Part shown: in pieces, positions 59,716-64,000 of the stretch
Numbering within the stretch: the stretch's first letter is position 1
Layout: each line of letters opens with the position of its first letter
From: Hippopus hippopus
Lineage: Eukaryota > Mollusca > Bivalvia > Cardiida > Cardiidae
Assembly: GCA_946811185.2 (NCBI GenBank)
Contig: OX328102.1
Location: 14,881,194 to 14,945,193, forward strand
Reading direction: 5' to 3'
Length of the DNA stretch: 64,000 bases
Made by a program: the position numbers and the translations under genes
Notes under the pieces: model-generated
Database searches by the model: none
What the model was told of the DNA's origin: nothing
The model's input: only the letters and a program-made list of their open reading frames with translations

Positions 59716-59950
59716 CTAACGCGTTACCAAATAATCCCAGTTTCAACGACCCTGATGGAGAAAAAAGCTTTTGAAAACATTGTGGGAAAAGGAGAAAATG
59801 CGACTAACCAGCGTTTTCTCCTTTTTCCGGCGTTGTTTTCTTACCCTTTCACATACAAATCACACCACTTTAGCCACGTTTAATTCATCGTCTGCAAATG
59901 CTTTCAATTTGGAAACGTCTAAAATTTTTTTTTGTCTGGTGAAGGGTTAA
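59716..59950 (+). mobile_element. MITE-A copy
   Basis: CTAACGCGTTACCAAATAATC left, hairpin AAAATGCGACTAACCAGCG, CATCGTCTGCAAATGC, right GGTGAAGGGTTAA. Confidence 0.9.
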
Positions 59951-60023
59951 AACTATTTACTTTTGTACTCATTATCATCAAAAATAAATTTTCCAGCAGA
60001 TCAGTTTGAAAATAGCCTTAAAG

Positions 60024-60085
60024 AACTCTTTACCAAACGACAAAAAGACTCTTCCAAATTGAACGCATTACCTTGAAAAAAGTTA
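60024..60085 (-). mobile_element. MITE-A left-end fragment
   Basis: AACTCTTTACCAAACGAC and TCCAAATTGAACGCATTACC, ending at the TTAA of a MITE-B. Confidence 0.75.
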
Positions 60086-60297
60086 ACCTTTAAGCTGCTA
60101 AACGCGACTCAAGGACCTTTTGAGGACAGTATAGATCCAAGATCAGACTGCACAGAACGTGCAGTCTGATCTTGGATCTACACTGTCCGATACAGTGAGT
60201 TTTTGTCAAGTAACGAGTAATTTGTAATCGCAATGTTTCGGTATATGGCGTTACTATTGGCTGGAAATCTTCATTTTTTTTTTATTTAGCAGTTTAA
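60083..60297 (+). mobile_element. MITE-B copy
   Basis: TTAACCTTTAAGCTGC left, hairpin GATCAGACTGCAC-AGAAC-GTGCAGTCTGATC, right end TTTAGCAGTTTAA. Confidence 0.9.
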
Positions 60298-60389
60298 CTC
60301 TTTCACTACTAGGTAAATAATTTACACTTTTTCATTGGCTATAAATATAGCTCCGCTGCAAGATTAAGAGACAGTTTGTCCTTAATCTA

Positions 60390-60512
60390 AAAAAAAGTAG
60401 CGGACACTGTAGATCAGAGATCAGACTGTACGTTCTGTGCAGTCTGGTCTTGATCTACATTGTCCACAAAAGCTTCTGGTGTCGTTAACAGTAAGAAAAG
60501 AGCTAAGGGTTA
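60390..60512 (-). mobile_element. MITE-B copy, inverted, truncated
   Basis: GCGGACACTGTAGATCAG, GACTGTACGTTCTGTGC, CCACAAAAGCTTCTGG, right AGCTAAGGGTTAA. Confidence 0.75.
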
Positions 60513-60680
60513 AAAGAGATCGAAATGATCAAATTTGTTGGAAAAGGAGAAAACTACTGTATAATGGTAGCCGGCTGAGCTGCAGGACTCGGCAGATAAA
60601 ACCGAAACCATATGTTTGGCCATCTCGTATGTAGCGATGTTGCCTAATGTTTGGATGATAAACGTGCGCATCTAGCCTTT

Positions 60681-60910
60681 TAGCTCTGTACTAAACGACA
60701 AAAATTTCTTAATTGTCCAAATTGAAAGCATTTGCAGAAAACATTCTAAATGTTGCCCAAATTATTATCTTTTTCTTGTATAGGGTTAAAAAACGTTGTG
60801 GGAAAAGAAGAAAATGCTGGTTACCAGCATTTTCTCCTTTTCCCACAATATTTTCAAAAGGCTTCTTTTGCTGGGTAGTTATAAGTCGGGATTGTTTGGT
60901 AAAGGGTTAA
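60681..60910 (-). mobile_element. MITE-A copy, intact
   Basis: TAGCTCTGTACTAAACG left, CAAATTGAAAGCATTTGC, perfect hairpin at about 60797-60850, right TTTGGTAAAGGGTTAA shared with the next copy. Confidence 0.95.
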
Positions 60911-61109
60911 CTTTTGACCAAACAACCCCCACTTCTTTACGAACCGGGCAGAAGACGTTTAAAATCGTCGGGAAATACAGAAATGCCGTTTACTTGTTTT
61001 TCTACAGTATTTTCTACTTCAAGAACAAATTCAGTCCTACGGGCAACATTTAAATTGTCGTTTGCAATGTTTAATACGGACAAGTCTAGAATTTTGATAT
61101 CTGGTAAAT
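60907..61109 (+). mobile_element. MITE-A copy, hairpin decayed, sharing TTAA
   Basis: TTAACTTTTGACCAAACAACC left, AATGCCGTTTACTTG, TTGTCGTTTGCAATG, right ATATCTGGTAAAT. Confidence 0.8.
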
Positions 61110-61132
61110 AAAAAAAATGCAAAGAGCAACAT

Positions 61133-61221
61133 TTTTTTTTTTTTTGGGGGGGGGGGGGAGGGGTATGGGTGGGGGGTCTGATCTTGATCTACGCTCTCCA
61201 AAACTGTGTGCAGTGTGACTG
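61133..61221. repeat. T/G run with MITE-B arm fragment
   Basis: T then G runs at about 61133-61160, followed by GGTCTGATCTTGATCTACGC, a single MITE-B arm. Confidence 0.7.
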
Positions 61222-61429
61222 TTAACCCATAACCTGTTAGATAAGTTAATCAAACTTTCTAGCCGATTATCAAAACCCAAATATTGCTGTTTCAAACTTT
61301 TTTTTTTTTTGGAAACATTTCCTTATCGGACAGTGTAAATCCAAGATCAGACTGCTCGTTCTGTGCAGTCTGATCTTGATATACACTGTCCGCAAAAGGT
61401 CCTGTCGCGCTTAGCAGCCAAAGGGTTAA
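61222..61429 (-). mobile_element. MITE-B copy, complete, inverted
   Basis: TTAACCCATAACCTG left and AGCAGCCAAAGGGTTAA right, hairpin GATCAGACTGCTC-GTTCT-GTGCAGTCTGATC. Confidence 0.95.
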
Positions 61430-61511
61430 CACAGCTTAAAGTTTACAATAAATCACGTGTGCTGCTCCTGTCGGGGTTAGTTGGCAGAGTAAGAACAATT
61501 TTTCCACATAG

Positions 61512-61746
61512 TTCAACCTTTTACCAAAGAATCCAGAGTTTTAACTAACCCTGAAATGGCAAACTTTTGGGGGGAAAATGTGGAAAAAGGAGAAAATGCT
61601 GGTAATCAGAATTTTCTCTTTTTTCCCGCAATGTTTTTAACAATTTTTTTAGGGAAAATTTGCATCATTGAAGCCAGATTTGATTTGTTTTCGGAGATTT
61701 CTTTCAAATTTGGCAAGCCAAAAATTTTGTCATCTGGTAAAGAGTC
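61512..61746 (+). mobile_element. MITE-A copy
   Basis: TTCAACCTTTTACCAAAG left, GAGAAAATGCTGGTAATCAG, right CATCTGGTAAAGAGTCG. Confidence 0.85.
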
Positions 61747-62111
61747 GAAATGCCACATATTTAAAATTCCGTTGTGATCAGCAGAGCTCGGAAAATTATT
61801 CTGTCAGCTTCAGTCATTTTACCTTTACCCTGTTGAGTTGAAATCCAACCTTAGTTTAAAGCTCGGTTACGTTTTTTTGTGGTTTGTGGGTTTGATAAAG
61901 CTTTGAAATAAGTTGCTTACTGAAGCATCGAATGATGTAGATCAAGATCGTGTTGTACAGATGAACAGGCTGACTGTAGTCCACACTTATCGAAATGAAC
62001 ATCATATACATCATGGTTTTCAGTAATCAAGCTAAAGGGTCATTTAGGGCCATAAGCTGTCACTTAATTTTGAATAAGTTATTGTGGAAAAACAATTGGG
62101 CTATAACTTTC
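61747..62111. other. Unassigned DNA with a MITE-B relic
   Basis: GATGTAGATCAAGATCGTG near 61933 and GACTGTAGTCCACAC are the only repeat traces. Confidence 0.4.
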
Positions 62112-62341
62112 TTAACCACTTTACCACATAATCCCGAGTCTTAAAAACCCTGGTAAAGAAAGCTTTTGAAAACATTGCGGGAAAAGGAGAAAATGCTGGT
62201 AACCAGCATTTTCTCCTTTTTCCGCAATGTTTTCTACCTTTTTACAGCCAAAAAGCATAATTCCAGCCACATCTAAAATGTCGTCTGCAAATGCTTTCAA
62301 TTTGGACTACTCCAAATTTTTGTCGTATGGTAAGGAGTTAA
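62112..62341 (+). mobile_element. MITE-A copy, intact
   Basis: TTAACCACTTTACCACATAATC left, hairpin at about 62172-62232, ATGTCGTCTGCAAATGC, right GTATGGTAAGGAGTTAA. Confidence 0.95.
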
Positions 62342-62576
62342 TTACACGAAAATATCAGAGAGCAAATGTTCCTTTTGTTACAAGACCGTTTTTCAGGACT
62401 TCTTTTCGAGATCAATCTGAACCTAATATGTTACGTAAGTTATATATATGTGTATGATCTCATTTGAAAACACTGGGTTGGGGGATATCCACAACAAGGT
62501 ACACGTATTTCTCCTTTTGCCATAATATTTTCACATTCATTCATGCTAGAAACCTCAATTCATAGTTTCCTTGCTT
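62342..62576. other. Unassigned DNA
   Basis: No repeat or gene recognised. Confidence 0.4.
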
Positions 62577-62768
62577 TGACAATTTACCAGACGCCAAAAT
62601 TTTAGAGTTCTCCGTGCTAAAAACGTTTGCAAACGTTGTTGAAATGATGGCAATTGTCTTCGAAAGGTAAAAAACCTTGTGGGGGAGAAAAAACGCTGTT
62701 TACAAGTATTTCTCCTTTTTCCACTTTGTTGTCAAAAGCCCTCTTCTTCAATGCAGTCAAGACAAGGG
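62577..62768 (-). mobile_element. MITE-A copy, decayed
   Basis: GACAATTTACCAGACGCC left, GAAAAAACGCTGTTTACAAG, CCCTCTTCTTCAATGC; the right terminus is not found. Confidence 0.75.
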
Positions 62769-63204
62769 ATGTGAAGGTCGTACAGCGTCAAGAAAACGCC
62801 TTGTGAAGCTATTTGCTACAAACCGATTTCAGGGACATTTCTTGATTAATTTGCAGTAGAAGGGAGGTAACTTATAAATGAATTGAGCTAACTCAGGCTA
62901 ACTTTCAACAAATTTGTCGATAATATGTTCTGATTATGTTTCTTGTAAATGATCTAGCTTTGGACGCGAGGAGTGCAAAGCAGGAGAGTGGGAACCCTGG
63001 CTTGGTTTTTAAAAATATGAACTTTTTCCGGGGTAAAAAATATAAGTGACAACTTAAATGATATGAAGAATTCGGACGTGACAAATCTATGTAGGCCTAC
63101 AGATCTGTGCAGATTGTAGACACACTGTACACATACATGTATGACAGCCAATGTTAGCTATTCTGTCCTATTACGCAGCCTTTTCTGATTATCTTAACCT
63201 CATG
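62769..63204. other. Unassigned DNA
   Basis: No repeat or gene recognised. Confidence 0.4.
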
Positions 63205-63405
63205 TTTAATCCTCGAGTTCTAACGAGCCTGAGAAAAAACGCTTTTGAAACCATTGTGAGAAAAAGAGAAAATGCTGGTAACCAGCATTTTTCTCTTTTT
63301 CCCAACAATATTTCTTATTTTTACCAAAGGCAAATTTCATCGAACTCATGGTCAACTTGTTAGCAAGTCCTTTTAATTTAGAAAGTCTAAAATTTTGCAT
63401 AACTT
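63205..63405 (+). mobile_element. MITE-A copy, ends eroded
   Basis: TTTAATCCTCGAGTTC left, AAAGAGAAAATGCTGGTAACC with GCATTTTTCTCTTTTTCCC, then AGTCTAAAATTTTGC. Confidence 0.85.
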
Positions 63406-63548
63406 GTGGCAATACTATATAAAATTTGGTCATCAAAAATATCTACACAAGCCTATGTAAAGCATATTTGAAAACTCTTAACTAAAACTCTTAACTAAGT
63501 ACCACGCATAAAACATTGACCACTGACGTTTCCTAATGTTTTTTATAG

Positions 63549-63815
63549 TCGCCTAGCCGTGGTCGAGCAGTCGGTAGCATGCGGGACTTGATAACAGGGG
63601 GTTGCTGATTTGAATCACCACTCGGCCAATTTCTATCCGAGAAGTGATCGTCATTGCAACAGGATCCATCCCTCTGATCATTGTTTCGACGATACTTGGG
63701 GAGAATATTCTGCGAGGTACTGGTAAAAGAATCTCCAAGAAAGCATGGATAGGTACATCGATGTAGATTGTATCTGAAATAATGTTGAAAATAGCTTTAA
63801 ACACCATACAGTCAG
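63549..63815 (+). mobile_element. SINE-2 copy, full length
   Basis: Head GCCGTGGTCGAGCAGTCGG, GATTTGAATCACCACTCGG as B box, GAAGTGATCGTCATTGC, AAGAAAGCATGGATAGGTAC, tail AATGTTGAAAATAGCTTTAA then ACACCATACAGTCAG. Confidence 0.9.
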
Positions 63816-64000
63816 TCTTTATAATCCTTTTTGGTATTTCTCTTTCGTTTCGATATTCCGATAAAATAGGTACCGATAAAATCAGATGACGTAAAGCACT
63901 TTCTTGGATGCTATTAAGCACTAACCGATACGCAGCGGGAAGACAAACTGTCAGTATCACTCTAAAGGTTCCCCGTGTGTTTGATTTACCACAAAAAATG
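63816..64000. other. Unassigned DNA at window end
   Basis: No repeat or gene recognised. Confidence 0.4.

Overview
This is a stretch of animal nuclear DNA, AT-rich, with no dense gene array and no operon-like layout. It is packed with short non-coding mobile elements. The repeat types (tRNA-headed SINEs with molluscan-style cores and tails, many palindromic MITEs, a Tc1-type transposase fossil) point to a mollusc, most likely a heterodont bivalve. From memory of similar repeats I would guess a Dreissena-like species, with low confidence. Almost every open frame of 60-150 codons is chance or lies inside a repeat. I see no complete recognisable host gene, no true tRNA or rRNA gene, and no CRISPR or prokaryotic feature. 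My hand tally (not a computation) puts mobile and tandem repeats at about 40-45 percent of the window.

Repeat families, with the names used below. MITE-A is about 228 bp with termini TTAACCCTTTACC / GGTAAAGGGTTAA. It has a long central hairpin built on AACATTGTGGGAAAAGGAG and GAAAATGCTGGTAACCAGC; there are more than 40 copies. Strand '+' means the half with CCCGAGTTTTAACGACC lies to the left. MITE-B is about 205-215 bp, also TTAACC.../...GGGTTAA, with the hairpin GATCAGACTGCAC/GTGCAGTCTGATC; '+' means GCTGCTAAGCGCGACTC lies left. MITE-B2 is a relative whose hairpin sits in CTAAACAAGCGGACGG / CCGTCCGC flanks. MITE-C is about 265 bp with a terminal inverted repeat (TIR) of about 38 bp starting TATGAGCCATGCTCTG and an off-centre GC-rich hairpin CAGCCTGCGCAGTCCGCGC; '+' means that hairpin lies left. 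MITE-D is about 275 bp with TIR GGCTTGCAACACGCGAAAAG and two GC hairpins in tandem. MITE-F is about 200 bp with TIR GGGTCCGTATTTACCAACC. SINE-1, SINE-2 and SINE-3 are tRNA-headed elements. Minor fold-back families G, H, I, J and dispersed repeats K and L are described in place.

Layout. 0-9 kb: MITEs, SINEs and a CATC microsatellite. 9.2-10.5 kb: an 18-bp minisatellite. 10.5-17.6 kb: nested and abutting MITEs, including a MITE-C broken by a SINE and a MITE-D. 17.7-19 kb: a complex minisatellite of about 105-bp period. 20-24.6 kb: more MITEs. 25.0-25.65 kb: a decayed Tc1-type transposase, followed by a 48-bp satellite (25.86-26.4 kb). 28.6-32 kb: MITE-C copies, one internally amplified. 32.2-36.4 kb: the least repeat-dominated interval, with a 20/21-bp minisatellite, paired TGACGTCA sites, a possible first exon ending in GTAAGT, and further weak exon candidates. 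This is the only place I would look for a host gene. 36.5-64 kb: again a MITE/SINE mosaic, with a doubly interrupted MITE-A at 44.7-45.8 kb.

The elements tell one connected story. MITE-A and MITE-B carry near-identical TTAA termini and insert at TTAA, repeatedly next to each other so that two copies share one TTAA. MITE-C supplies a TTAA near its end that MITE-A has hit twice. MITE-C and MITE-D share the same GC palindrome.
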